A stretch of 64,000 bases of DNA from an uncultured Pseudomonadales bacterium (GTDB lineage: Bacteria > Pseudomonadota > Gammaproteobacteria > Pseudomonadales > Azotimanducaceae): positions 3,899,617-3,963,616 of the forward strand of contig OX638346.1 in NCBI GenBank assembly GCA_951813515.1, given 5' to 3'. Under the pieces are notes generated by a model that saw only the letters and a program-made list of their open reading frames with translations, made no database searches and was not told the DNA's origin. Positions within the stretch are counted from its first letter, which is position 1; each line of letters starts with the position of its first letter. Shown in pieces: positions 45,865 through 54,141 of this stretch. The translations under genes were made by a program, and so were the position numbers.

Positions 45865-46012
45865 GCCGGCCGCCTGCCTTGATCACATCCGCGGAACGAT
45901 GCCGACCCGGCGCTTTTCGATCGCGCAAGCCATGATGGAGTACGGGATTCGCAGTGCATCTTGGCCGCATCGGGAAGACTTGAGACACCGCTGGTACTCG
46001 CTCAGATGAAGT
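45762..46012. repeat. metX 3' end duplicated downstream (original copy)
   Basis: The last 33 codons of metX and about 148 bp after it recur at 46873-47122 with scattered base changes. The copy keeps GATGCCGACCCGGCGCTTTT and later CCGCTGGTACTCGCTC exactly, so this is a direct segmental duplication about 1.1 kb apart. Confidence 0.88.
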
Positions 46013-46115
46013 GGTCTGCCATCCAGCCACCAAGCCCCGATCCCATCAGGTCGAGGCTTCTCTTTTGGGCGAGCCTGCAATAGCCTTGGAGGCACGGGCT
46101 GAAAGGATCTGTCGC

Positions 46116-46679
46116 GTGTTTGGAGTCGAGTCTACGGCACCGACCCTACGGCTGCAGCTCCCGGCTGCCGTTCTCATTCTCGTAGGCGTGTTCTGGCCCG
46201 CCGTAGAACTGTCCGTCGCGTGGCCTGGCTTCTCGCCAGTGACAGCGAACTATTCCTGGATAGACGTTCCCGGGGCGGGAGGCTTCACCGCGCTTCTGTC
46301 CGCGCTCGCGGCTCTCGGAGCGATACTCCGGCTGGGGCGATCACCGGACAAGCTTTGGCTCGTGATGATCGGATGGGCGCTGACGGTGATTCTCACGCTG
46401 TGCGTTCTGGTATGGCTCGCCACGCTCATGTACGCCGAACCCCGCGTGGCGCAAGCGATCGCGGACTCTCACGGCGGGGGGTTGATGGACGATCCGCGCA
46501 TTGGGGAGCTTGTGTCTTCGCTCGGATACGGAGAGGTCAAAAGGCAGCTTGTGGACAACATCGCCATCGGACTCGCCGGTCCGATCCTCCTCTCGGCGGG
46601 GCTGGCCCTGCACTGGCTCGGCTTCCTTCGTCTGAGGGAACGTGCCGGGCAGGCAACCCGTGTGCCAGTCCGCCCATAA
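46116..46679 (+). CDS. Four-helix membrane protein of unknown function
   Basis: 188 residues from GTG 46116, which has AAAGGA eight bases upstream; the open frame back to 46011 starts inside the duplicated metX flank and is less likely. Hydrophobic segments LPAAVLILVGVFWPAVEL, GGFTALLSALAALGAIL, WLVMIGWALTVILTLCVLVW and LAGPILLSAGLALHWLGFL indicate four membrane helices. No family recognised. It lies between the two copies of the metX 3' duplication. Confidence 0.5.
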   Translation: MFGVESTAPTLRLQLPAAVLILVGVFWPAVELSVAWPGFSPVTANYSWIDVPGAGGFTALLSALAALGAILRLGRSPDKLWLVMIGWALTVILTLCVLVWLATLMYAEPRVAQAIADSHGGGLMDDPRIGELVSSLGYGEVKRQLVDNIAIGLAGPILLSAGLALHWLGFLRLRERAGQATRVPVRP

Positions 46680-46872
46680 GTTTCAACCTGCGACGTATCC
46701 GCGCAACCGCAAGCTTTGAGCGGAGTACCGCCACCGCTACGTTGCGTTCCTCATGAACGAACCGCCTATCCGCCCCACCGATGCAGCCCGACTATCTTCG
46801 GCGGACAGAAGATGGTACCGAGGCGACCTGTGCCGCATGTTTTGTCAGCGCTACGTTCGAAGTTTGAGGGGA

Positions 46873-47122
46873 CCTGCCCGATATCGACTTTCGCATGCAG
46901 CCATCAGTCCAGGACTACGACTCGTTCCTGGTAGATATGGACCGGTTCCGGCCGGCGGTGGCGAGTTTTCTCTAGCCCAGTCGCCCGCCTCGATCACATC
47001 TACGGAACGATGCCGACCCGGCGCTTTTCGACCGCGCAAGCCATGACGGAGTGCGGGATTCGAAGTGCCTCCTGGCCCCATAGGGAAGACTTGAGACCCC
47101 GCTGGTACTCGCTCGGATGAAG
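46873..47122 (+). pseudogene. metX C-terminal remnant
   Basis: Reads LPDIDFRMQPSVQDYDSFLV then DMDRFRPAVASFL before a stop, matching the metX end (VPDVDFRVLPSIQGHDSFLV). The catalytic His is replaced by Tyr in QDYDSF. There is no start or upstream body. The 148 bp after the stop also match those after metX. The stretch 46680-46872 before it holds nothing I recognise. Confidence 0.85.
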
Positions 47123-47249
47123 TTGTTTTTTCGGCTTGAGTCGAACGTGAAAAACTCTCATCTCCCGCCTCTTGGCAACCCGGAAACAGGCCCTATAGTG
47201 CGCGCGGCGCGACAGCGGGATTGCAACGTGACGGTGCAGTGGCAGAACG

Positions 47250-48386
47250 ATGATCCAGACATTCGGCTCCATCGCCGCGCTGCTCCTGAGCGCCGCGCTT
47301 TTGCTGACGGGCCACGGCCTGCAGGTCGCGCTGTTGCCGGTTCGGGCCGATCTTGCCGGCTTCGCCACCCTTGAACTGGGCATCCTCGGCGCGGCCTACT
47401 TCCTGGGTTTCGCGGCGGGGTGCCTGATCGGCCCGCGCATCATCCGCCGGGTCGGCCACATTCGCACCTTCGCTGCCATGGTCTGCCTCGCCTCGACCAT
47501 GGCGCTCGCGCACGCGCTGTTCACTGAGCCGGTCTTCTGGTGGCTCTGCCGGGCGATCACCGGGCTCTGTCTCGCGGTCCTCTTCATGGTCATCGAGAGC
47601 TGGCTGAACGCGCGCTCCACGAACGAGAACCGGGGACGGGTGTTCTCGATCTACACCATCATCACCCTCACGATGGTCTCGGCCGGACAGATGATCCTGG
47701 TCCTCGACGATCCCCGCGGGTTCGCGCTCTTCGCGGGCGCCTCCATCCTCGTGTCCTTGAGCGCCCTGCCAGTGGCCCTCGCCCGCGCCGAGGCCCCCGC
47801 CCCCCTGGCCTCGGTCCAACTCGAAATCGGCCACCTCTTCCGACGCGCGCCGGTCGGGGTCGTCGGCGCCGCCGTGGTCGGCCTCACCCTCGGCGCGTTC
47901 TGGTCGTTGGCGCCGGTCTTCGTCCAGCAGAACCCCCTGGCGCTCGACACCGACATGGTCGCCGTGTTCATGAGCGTGGCCGTGGTCGCCGGCGCCATCG
48001 GGCAATGGCCCCTGGGACGCGGGTCCGATCACATGGACCGCAGGAAGGCCATCCTCGCGACCAGCATCGCAAGCGCGATCGTCGGAGCAGCGATGGCGCT
48101 TTTTTCGGAGCGTTGGGCCGACGGCCTGCTCGTCTTTCCATTTCTCTTCGGCTTCTTCGTCTTTCCCCTCTACACACTGTGCGCGGCGCACATGAACGAC
48201 TGGGTCGCCGCCGACGAGTATGTCGATGCATCCGGGGTATTGCTGCTGCTCTACGCGGCGGGGGCCATCGCGGGTTCGATTCTGGGGTCCGGCGCCATGC
48301 AGATCCTGGGTCCGAGCGGTCTCTTCCGGGAGCGAGCCACGGATGAGCCCCAGCGAGAATCCCTCGGTATCGACTTCGAGGTATGA
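47250..48386 (+). CDS. MFS transporter with altered C-terminus
   Basis: 378 residues, major facilitator of the YcaD-like group: GHGLQVALLPVRADLAGF, AYFLGFAAGCLIGPRIIRRV, CRAITGLCLAVLFMVIESWL, NENRGRVFSIYTI and DEYVDASGVLLLLYAAGAIAG. After the SGAMQILGPSGLF segment, which in relatives leads into the last helix, the protein instead ends with FRERATDEPQRESLGIDFEV, an 18-residue match to an internal part of MetX (FGRERATDEPVHEAFGIDFEV). So the last membrane helix is missing and replaced by a metX fragment. Possibly non-functional or changed. Confidence 0.8.
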   Translation: MIQTFGSIAALLLSAALLLTGHGLQVALLPVRADLAGFATLELGILGAAYFLGFAAGCLIGPRIIRRVGHIRTFAAMVCLASTMALAHALFTEPVFWWLCRAITGLCLAVLFMVIESWLNARSTNENRGRVFSIYTIITLTMVSAGQMILVLDDPRGFALFAGASILVSLSALPVALARAEAPAPLASVQLEIGHLFRRAPVGVVGAAVVGLTLGAFWSLAPVFVQQNPLALDTDMVAVFMSVAVVAGAIGQWPLGRGSDHMDRRKAILATSIASAIVGAAMALFSERWADGLLVFPFLFGFFVFPLYTLCAAHMNDWVAADEYVDASGVLLLLYAAGAIAGSILGSGAMQILGPSGLFRERATDEPQRESLGIDFEV

Positions 48387-48410
48387 TGCCGTGACTTGTG
48401 GAGGTTCCCG

Positions 48411-48689
48411 ATGCAGCCAGCCGAACAGAATTCGCGGTCGGACTTCCCAAAGACGGGATCCAGGACCGACTCGCGGCGCATGTGCTTCGAGCAAGGAAAG
48501 GCGTTCGTCTATATGCCCCCGGACGACGACTCACGCGTGATCACCGAATGGCCTAATGGCGTCATCGAACATCACCTGCTAGCCGACGACACGATCATGC
48601 GCAAGTGGCCCGACGGTCGAGTCGAGCATTTTTGCGCCAGCGATCCCGCCGCCAAGGAGTGCCCATACGTCGATCCGCCAGGCGCTTGA
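48411..48689 (+). CDS. Small protein coupled to a zeta-like kinase
   Basis: 92 residues, start ATG 48411 with GGAGG upstream. No family recognised with confidence. An internal near-repeat (EWPNGVIEHHLL, KWPDGRVEHFCA) suggests two small beta units. Its stop overlaps the kinase start (TGATG), so the two were one translational unit; by position it may be the antitoxin-like or regulatory partner. Confidence 0.55.
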   Translation: MQPAEQNSRSDFPKTGSRTDSRRMCFEQGKAFVYMPPDDDSRVITEWPNGVIEHHLLADDTIMRKWPDGRVEHFCASDPAAKECPYVDPPGA

Positions 48690-49306
48690 TGCCGTCGCCC
48701 CGCTTCGTCATCGTCATCGGAGCGAACGGAGCCGGAAAAAGCACTTGGTGCCGCAGCCAGCGCAGGGAACTGCCGTCGAATTTCTACGACGCTGACTCCA
48801 TCGCGCAAGGTCTCGGCAGCTACGACGATCCTGCGCTGCAGATCGAAGCCCGGGCCCTGGTCGATGCGGCTATTGAGCGGCACCTTGAACAACATGGATC
48901 ATTCGGCTTCGAAAGCACGTATTCCGGCGCGTTCAGACCGCGCATCGCCCGGCGGGCGCACGAACTTGGCTTCTCGACCTACGCCATCCTTATCGGTACC
49001 CGAGACCCCGCCATCAATGTCGACCGTGTCGCAGCCCGCGTAAGGTCTTGAACCGGACATCACGTCCCCGAGTCCGAGATTCGGCGCCGGTGGACCGCTG
49101 CTCAAGACAACTTGGTCAGTACTGCTTCGATTTTCGACCGTATCCGGATCCTGGACAATTCTGGGGGCCACGCCCGAACTATCGCCGACTACATCGGCAC
49201 CGGGCGCTGGCGCGCCGTTGAGACGCCATCCTGGGCCGCGCGCCTGTCCGTGGCCTTGATACGCAGTCGTACTATGCCCAGCACATCGGGTCCGTCACAA
49301 ATTTGA
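48689..49306 (+). pseudogene. Zeta-toxin-like kinase interrupted by an in-frame TGA
   Basis: P-loop kinase of the zeta-toxin/UNAG-kinase type. Walker A GANGAGKST is at 11-19, then FYDADSIAQGL and GSFGFESTYSG typical of the family. TGA at 49049-49051 stops the frame after VAARVRS, but the same frame then continues without further stops for 85 codons as HHVPESEIRRRWTAAQDNLV, FDRIRILDNSGG and so on, which is the rest of the family. So one nonsense change (or a sequencing error, or recoding) splits it. I call it a pseudogene. Confidence 0.72.
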
Positions 49307-49315
49307 GCGTCCACG

Positions 49316-51505
49316 TTATCCGTCGCGGTCCCCGCGCGCACGCACGGTCAAGGGACCGTCTTCGACGGTGCCGATCACGGCCGCCTGGGCGTAACCGCAG
49401 CCGCGCAGCGCCCTGACGCAATCCTTTGCCGAGGCCGCCGGCACGCCGGCAAGGAGTCCGCCCGCCGTCTGCGGATCCGCCAGCAGGCGAAATTCCGGTC
49501 CATCCCGACCGCATCCCTCGGTCATGAAATCGTCCAGTGCCTGCTGGTTGTTCGGCTGCAGTGAACTCTCGATCCCGGTCCGCATGAGTTCCACCGCGGC
49601 GGGAAAGAACGGAATCGACTCCAGCCAGAGCACCGCGCCAACGCTGGAAGCTCGCGTCATTTCGCTCAAGTGTCCCGCGAGGCCGAACCCGGTCACGTCG
49701 GTACACGCGGTCGCGCCGTGTTCGGCGACGATCCGCGCCGCGGCGGCGCTCGAAACGTCCATCGTGTCCATGACCTCGATCAGGTCCGGACCCGCTGTCT
49801 TTCCTCGCATCGCGCCCGCCAGGATCACCCCCGTGCCGATGGGCTTGGTCAGGATCAGGCGATCGCCGGCCTGCAATCCGCCCTTCGCCAGCAACTGCTC
49901 GCCGCCGCCGGCAAACGCCGCGAAACCCACGGAAAGCTCTGCACCTTCAGCGGAGTGTCCGCCGGCCAGGCTGACACCATGCTCGTTGAATACCGCGACG
50001 GCCCCCGACATGACCTGGAAAAGCTCTTCCTCCATCAGCGCATCGGCCATCGAAGGCACGGTGACGATGGCGAGCGCGTAACTCGGCGCGGCGTTCATCG
50101 CATAGAGGTCGTTCAGCGCGTGATGGGCAGCGATGCGACCGAAGCGGTAGGGATCGTCGATCATGGCGCGGAAGGCATCGCAGGTCGCGACCAGTGTCGG
50201 GTGCCTGAACTCGATGACCGCAGCGTCGTCGCCGATACCCTGCAACAGCGCAGGGTCTTCGCGCTCCGGCAAGCGCCGTAGCACGCGCGTCAGCAGGTCG
50301 GCACCGAGTTTCGCGCCGCAGCCGCCGCAGCGCATGGTGTCCGGCGCGTCCGGCCGCAACGCCGGGGCGAGCGCCGGTTCGTCTTCGGCCATCTCCGGCA
50401 GCACCTGGAAACGCCGCATGAAGCGGCGGTCGATCCAGTCCTTGCAGCACCAGACCCACCGGCCCGAAGCATGGAAGACTCCCCTTGAGGCCACCGCGTG
50501 GCCCTGCCCCGTGCCGATCAGTGCGAGTGCTTCGGACTGCGCCCGGTAGCGACGCAGCGGCTTTTCCAGCGCATAGCGTCGTAGGTTTTCTGACAGCGCC
50601 GGTCCCTGGCGTACCGCGAATACACCGGATTTGGACCGCGGCTGACCCTGCATCGCGGCAGCATCGCCGCTCGCGAAGACGTTTTCGTGGGAGGTCGACT
50701 GCAGGTAGCGGTTGACCGCGATGAAACCGCGTTCGTCCGTCGCCAATCCGCTATCGGAGAAAGCGTCGGATGCATCCACGCCGGTCACCCAGAAGACATG
50801 GTCATGCTCGATCGCGCGGCCATCGCCGGCGTGGACCGTATCAGCGTCAGCGCCCTCGGCGAAGAAATCGGTCACGACTTCGATCTCCCGCGCTCGCAAC
50901 AGGGCGCGCAGTCTGCGCCGTACGGCGGCGGCATGGCCCGGCATGATGTCTGGATCGGCGGTAACAACGACGCAGCGAGCCGTATCCGGAAAACGGGTGC
51001 ACACCGCAAGCGCGAGTTCCACGCTGCCGGGGCCGCCACCGACGATGACCAGGCGCACGGTTTCGCGCGCGAGACGCTCCGCCACGGCCCGCCAGCGCGG
51101 CAGGAAGCGGCCGATCGGCTTGACCGGCGTGATCCATTCTGCAGGTTCGAGGCCGCCGCCGGGAACGCCGCCGGTATTGATCGACAGGATGTCATAGCGC
51201 ATCGGCGGACGGCCGCGCAGCAGGACGCGGTTCTGATCGGGTTCGACGCCGACCACCTCCCCCGCGATAAAATTGGCGCCGGCAAAACGCGCCAGGCGCG
51301 CGACATCGATGTGCAGTTCGCCTGCCTCGTAAACGCCCGCGACATGCCCGGGCAGCATCCCCGAATACGGCGTTTCGACTTCGCGCGCGATGATCGTGAG
51401 GCGCAGGCCCGGCTCGGGCCGCATGCCGAACCGGCGCAGGACCTGGACGTGGCTGTGGCCGGCGCCGGCGAGCAGGATGTCCTTGACGGCGGGTGCGCTT
51501 TGCAT
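49316..51505 (-). CDS. selD: FAD oxidoreductase fused to selenide, water dikinase
   Basis: 729 residues. The N-terminal half (about 1-370) is a pyridine nucleotide-disulfide oxidoreductase (ILLAGAGHSHVQVL, VRLVIVGGGPGSVELAL, NVFASGDAAAM). The C-terminal half is SelD: MRCGGCGAKLG with the catalytic Cys and Lys, GIGDDAAVI, CTDVTGFGLAGHL and LLADPQTAGGLLAG. SelD makes selenophosphate from selenide and ATP for tRNA selenouridine or selenocysteine. Fusion to an NDH-like flavoprotein is known in bacteria and may supply or guard reduced selenium. Cys, not Sec, is encoded at the active site. No other selenium gene is in the window. Confidence 0.92.
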   Translation of the reverse strand: MQSAPAVKDILLAGAGHSHVQVLRRFGMRPEPGLRLTIIAREVETPYSGMLPGHVAGVYEAGELHIDVARLARFAGANFIAGEVVGVEPDQNRVLLRGRPPMRYDILSINTGGVPGGGLEPAEWITPVKPIGRFLPRWRAVAERLARETVRLVIVGGGPGSVELALAVCTRFPDTARCVVVTADPDIMPGHAAAVRRRLRALLRAREIEVVTDFFAEGADADTVHAGDGRAIEHDHVFWVTGVDASDAFSDSGLATDERGFIAVNRYLQSTSHENVFASGDAAAMQGQPRSKSGVFAVRQGPALSENLRRYALEKPLRRYRAQSEALALIGTGQGHAVASRGVFHASGRWVWCCKDWIDRRFMRRFQVLPEMAEDEPALAPALRPDAPDTMRCGGCGAKLGADLLTRVLRRLPEREDPALLQGIGDDAAVIEFRHPTLVATCDAFRAMIDDPYRFGRIAAHHALNDLYAMNAAPSYALAIVTVPSMADALMEEELFQVMSGAVAVFNEHGVSLAGGHSAEGAELSVGFAAFAGGGEQLLAKGGLQAGDRLILTKPIGTGVILAGAMRGKTAGPDLIEVMDTMDVSSAAAARIVAEHGATACTDVTGFGLAGHLSEMTRASSVGAVLWLESIPFFPAAVELMRTGIESSLQPNNQQALDDFMTEGCGRDGPEFRLLADPQTAGGLLAGVPAASAKDCVRALRGCGYAQAAVIGTVEDGPLTVRARGDRDG

Positions 51506-51535
51506 GGATTAAATGTCCGCCACCGGCGATCCGGC

Positions 51536-51949
51536 TTATCGCGCCGCGTCCACGGTCGGCACATGCCCTGCGGCAGAGTATTCCAGGATGCCGGCATCGG
51601 CCGTAACGAGCGCGGCAGTCCAATGCCGCGCGGTGGCAATCAGGAATCGATCAGCGGGATCGGCATGGAACTCCCCGGGCAGGCGTACGCTATCCAACGC
51701 GATCGCCGGTTCGATCGGACACAGATCGATTCCCGGCGAGCCGAGCGCTCTATCTATCCAGACGCCAACATCCATCGCCAGCCGCAGCCGGCCCGTGTCA
51801 ACGAGGAGCGCGATCTCCCAAGGCGTAATGGCTGAAATGCCGACCCGGCCCGTGCGCCGTTCGTCGTCGATCCTCGCCCTGGCTTCCGGACCGATTCGGG
51901 GCGAATCCGCCACGGCCCAAACCAGCGCATGGGTATCGAGGATGATCAC
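51536..51949 (-). CDS. VapC-like PIN-domain toxin
   Basis: 137 residues, PIN-domain ribonuclease of the VapC group. Acidic residues in MIILDTHALVW (Asp5), the ITPWEIALL Glu, DPADRFLIATA and TADAGIL supply the metal site. It cleaves RNA and is neutralised by the upstream Phd-type protein; the ATG overlaps the antitoxin stop by 4 bases (ATGA). Confidence 0.9.
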   Translation of the reverse strand: MIILDTHALVWAVADSPRIGPEARARIDDERRTGRVGISAITPWEIALLVDTGRLRLAMDVGVWIDRALGSPGIDLCPIEPAIALDSVRLPGEFHADPADRFLIATARHWTAALVTADAGILEYSAAGHVPTVDAAR

Positions 51950-52191
51950 TTCAAGGCGGACCAGTCCGCAGCCGGTGCCGCCGGCTCGAGGGGATCGTCA
52001 TACTTCAGCACGGTGCCGCGCATGCTACCGATGAACGACTGCGTCGGCCCGGTCGACGGCGGCAACGAAACGACGGCCACCGGGTGCCCCCGCCTCGTAA
52101 CGGTGATCGATTCCCCGGTGTCCTGCATCTCCTTGATAATGCGCAGACACTTCGCCTTGAACTCCGCAGCCGAAACCTGCCTACCGCTCAC
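51946..52191 (-). CDS. Phd/YefM-type antitoxin
   Basis: 81 residues of the Phd/YefM family: VSAAEFKAKCLRIIKEMQDT, then SITVTRRGHPVAVVSLPP, the DNA-binding and dimerising part, and a variable C-terminus (DDPLEPAAPAADWSALK) that would bind the PIN toxin. The GTG start is preceded by AGGAAGGGAATGC. Forms a coupled pair with the VapC-like gene; a 20-bp operator-like palindrome lies just upstream. Confidence 0.88.
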   Translation of the reverse strand: MSGRQVSAAEFKAKCLRIIKEMQDTGESITVTRRGHPVAVVSLPPSTGPTQSFIGSMRGTVLKYDDPLEPAAPAADWSALK

Positions 52192-52203
52192 GCATTCCCT
52201 TCC

Positions 52204-52223
52204 TGTACAAATTTAGTTGTACA
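52204..52223. promoter_or_regulatory. Operator palindrome of the Phd/VapC-type operon
   Basis: TGTACAA-ATTTAG-TTGTACA, a perfect 7-bp-arm inverted repeat 13 bases upstream of the antitoxin start. Phd/YefM proteins bind such palindromes to repress their own operon. Confidence 0.6.
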
Positions 52224-52392
52224 TCATACAGAGCGGAGGTGCGGAGTCATAGCGCGCCCTTATGGGCACCCATTCCAACACCGTTGAGGCAAACACCTGC
52301 GCGATCGATGGCCGTCCTGGGCAAAGCGCAGGTGCCGGTACGGCACCCTTGGTTCAAGCTACGTCCCATCTCACTGAGCGTCGGCGGCGTCT

Positions 52393-53793
52393 TCAACCCA
52401 ACCTGTCGATGATGCGCGGGAGACGTTCAACCAGGTAAAGCGGCAAGGAGAGCAGACGGTATCGCACGGGTGTTGCGCCCGTACCTGTGATCGCGCGGGC
52501 CTCGATCATTTGCAGAGAGGGTTCGGCAAGATCGAAACGCACCGCGAGATCAGGGCGCTTTTCGGCGGCGAACTGGTGCAGGGATTTCAGGGCGCCGGCG
52601 CGTCCCGCCTTAACCTCGATGGGCACGATACGGCCGCCGAATTCCGCGACGTAGTCCACTTCCGCGTTGTTGGACCTCCCTTCGCGCAACCAATAGGTCA
52701 ATTCGCGGTTCGGACGCTGTGCGAGCAGTTCAGCGAGATGCTGGCCGACAAACTGTTCGGCGTTGGCTCCCTCGTTGACCAACCTGGTGTCTGTTTGTCC
52801 TGCAATCGTGGCCCAGTTAAGCCCGCATACGGCGTTCATAAGGCCGACATCCAGGAATACGAGCTTGAAGACATTCTCCTTCAGGTCAGCCTGTAGTGGC
52901 AGACCTGAGCAGTGACTGTGTGTCACCTTGGCGATCACGCGCGCCATGGCCAGGATTTCTATGTCCCGGCGCAACGTAGCGCTCTGCTGATCGGGAAAGA
53001 TGTTGCTGTACTTCACCTTTCGTCCGGCGCCCATCGCGGCGAAGTTGAATACGCCGAGCATTCGGGTCAAATCTCTCCGGGCGGCATATTTCGGGAAGTC
53101 GTCCCGGTACGTCTCGATGATGCTGGCATGAACGCCGCTCACCGCGTTCAGGTCACGCGTTTCCGCATAGACCTGAATCGCTTCGGGCATGCCGCCGATG
53201 AAGAGGTACAGCTTCAGAAGCTCCAGAAGACGCTTGTGAACCACGGGATGTGGTGATTCGGCCGCCTCCCCGGCCGCGTCGAATTCGAATCCGCCGACCT
53301 CTTCGGCGAGCGTCGATTCGCCGATGCCGGCAAGAAATTCGGTAAAGGTCATCGGGCCCATGTTCAGGTACTCGATCCTGCCAACCGGCATCGAGAACGA
53401 ATGACTCGACAACAGGAATTCCATGAGCGATCCGGCCGCGATGACCGGTAGCTCCGGCATGTCCTCCAGGAAGTACCTGAGCATGGGCAAGGCGGCGGGA
53501 GCGGCCTGAATCTCGTCCAGGAAGAGCATGCTGTGCTCCGATAGTGCGGGCGCACCAGGCAGTACCTGCATCAGGTTCAACATTTCCGGGGGATTGCTGT
53601 CATTGAATGCCTGGGCGAGTAGCGGGTGTCGCTCCAGATTGACGGCGAACAGATCGGCATCCACATCCTCCTCCCCGGCAAGCAGTTCCACGAGGGTGGA
53701 CTTGCCGACCTGACGCGCTCCGCGAATCACGAGGGGCTTGCGGTAAGGCGAGCGCAGCCAGCCTTTTAGAATGTCGAGTTGGCGGCGATGCAT
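52393..53793 (-). CDS. ATPase with DUF4143 domain
   Basis: 466 residues of the AAA_14/DUF4143 family. Walker A GARQVGKST near 25-33, Walker B SMLFLDEIQAAP near 90-100, sensor region VIAAGSLMEFLL, and the C-terminal DUF4143 domain (YWLREGRSNNAEVDYVAEFG, VPIEVKAGRAGALKSLHQF) with a PD-(D/E)xK-like E-V-D...E-V-K pattern. The family is abundant but its function is unknown. Stands alone; the AT-rich region upstream probably carries its promoter. Confidence 0.85.
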   Translation of the reverse strand: MHRRQLDILKGWLRSPYRKPLVIRGARQVGKSTLVELLAGEEDVDADLFAVNLERHPLLAQAFNDSNPPEMLNLMQVLPGAPALSEHSMLFLDEIQAAPAALPMLRYFLEDMPELPVIAAGSLMEFLLSSHSFSMPVGRIEYLNMGPMTFTEFLAGIGESTLAEEVGGFEFDAAGEAAESPHPVVHKRLLELLKLYLFIGGMPEAIQVYAETRDLNAVSGVHASIIETYRDDFPKYAARRDLTRMLGVFNFAAMGAGRKVKYSNIFPDQQSATLRRDIEILAMARVIAKVTHSHCSGLPLQADLKENVFKLVFLDVGLMNAVCGLNWATIAGQTDTRLVNEGANAEQFVGQHLAELLAQRPNRELTYWLREGRSNNAEVDYVAEFGGRIVPIEVKAGRAGALKSLHQFAAEKRPDLAVRFDLAEPSLQMIEARAITGTGATPVRYRLLSLPLYLVERLPRIIDRLG

Positions 53794-54088
53794 GAAGCTA
53801 ACTAGATAGCAAAAACAGCATGATATTACGATATTAAGGGGTTATTTCAATAATCATTCTAACCACTTTTAGGGTTTATCACGTTGTGATGCGGATGGGG
53901 CTGCCCCCGATGATGACAAGCGCACGATTTCGCACGCGAAGACGGTGAGTTACAAGGTCCGGCTCGGGCCGCATGCCGAACCGCTCTCGACACCAGCGTT
54001 CCGGAAGATCGTTCCGGAAGATGAAGTGCTACCACTGCATCTTGTGTAAGCCGCCGCCGAAAAACACTACCATCAAATCATGACTTGA
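53794..54088. other. Intergenic region upstream of the mutasome operon
   Basis: About 295 bp. The left 85 bp are AT-rich (probable promoter of the divergent DUF4143 gene, with the inverted repeat ATCAC-GTT-GTGAT at about 53878). At 53959-53983 there is a 25-bp exact match to the selD gene (51409-51433), beginning CCGGCTCGGGCCGCATGCCG, apparently a stray fragment. Nothing else recognised. Confidence 0.45.
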
Positions 54089-54108
54089 TACTGTACATCG
54101 ATACAGGG
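54089..54108. promoter_or_regulatory. LexA box 1 of the imuA-imuB-dnaE2 operon
   Basis: TACTGTACATCGATACAGGG contains CTG-N10-CAG and closely follows the gammaproteobacterial LexA consensus. It sits between TTGATA (54085-54090) and TAGCCT (54109-54114), a plausible -35/-10 pair with 18-bp spacing, so LexA bound here would block RNA polymerase. Confidence 0.82.
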
Positions 54109-54121
54109 TAGCCTGTCCGGC

Positions 54122-54141
54122 CCCTGTATGGAAACACAGTG
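54122..54141. promoter_or_regulatory. LexA box 2, overlapping the imuA start region
   Basis: CCCTGTATGGAAACACAGTG also contains CTG-N10-CAG. It ends directly before the ATG of imuA and is centred 33 bp from box 1, about three helical turns, so two LexA dimers could bind the same face. Confidence 0.7.

Noticed and set aside
48689..49306. Selenocysteine at the in-frame TGA of the zeta-like kinase
   Set aside because: No obvious SECIS-type hairpin right after the TGA and no functional reason for Sec at this place; a nonsense change is simpler.
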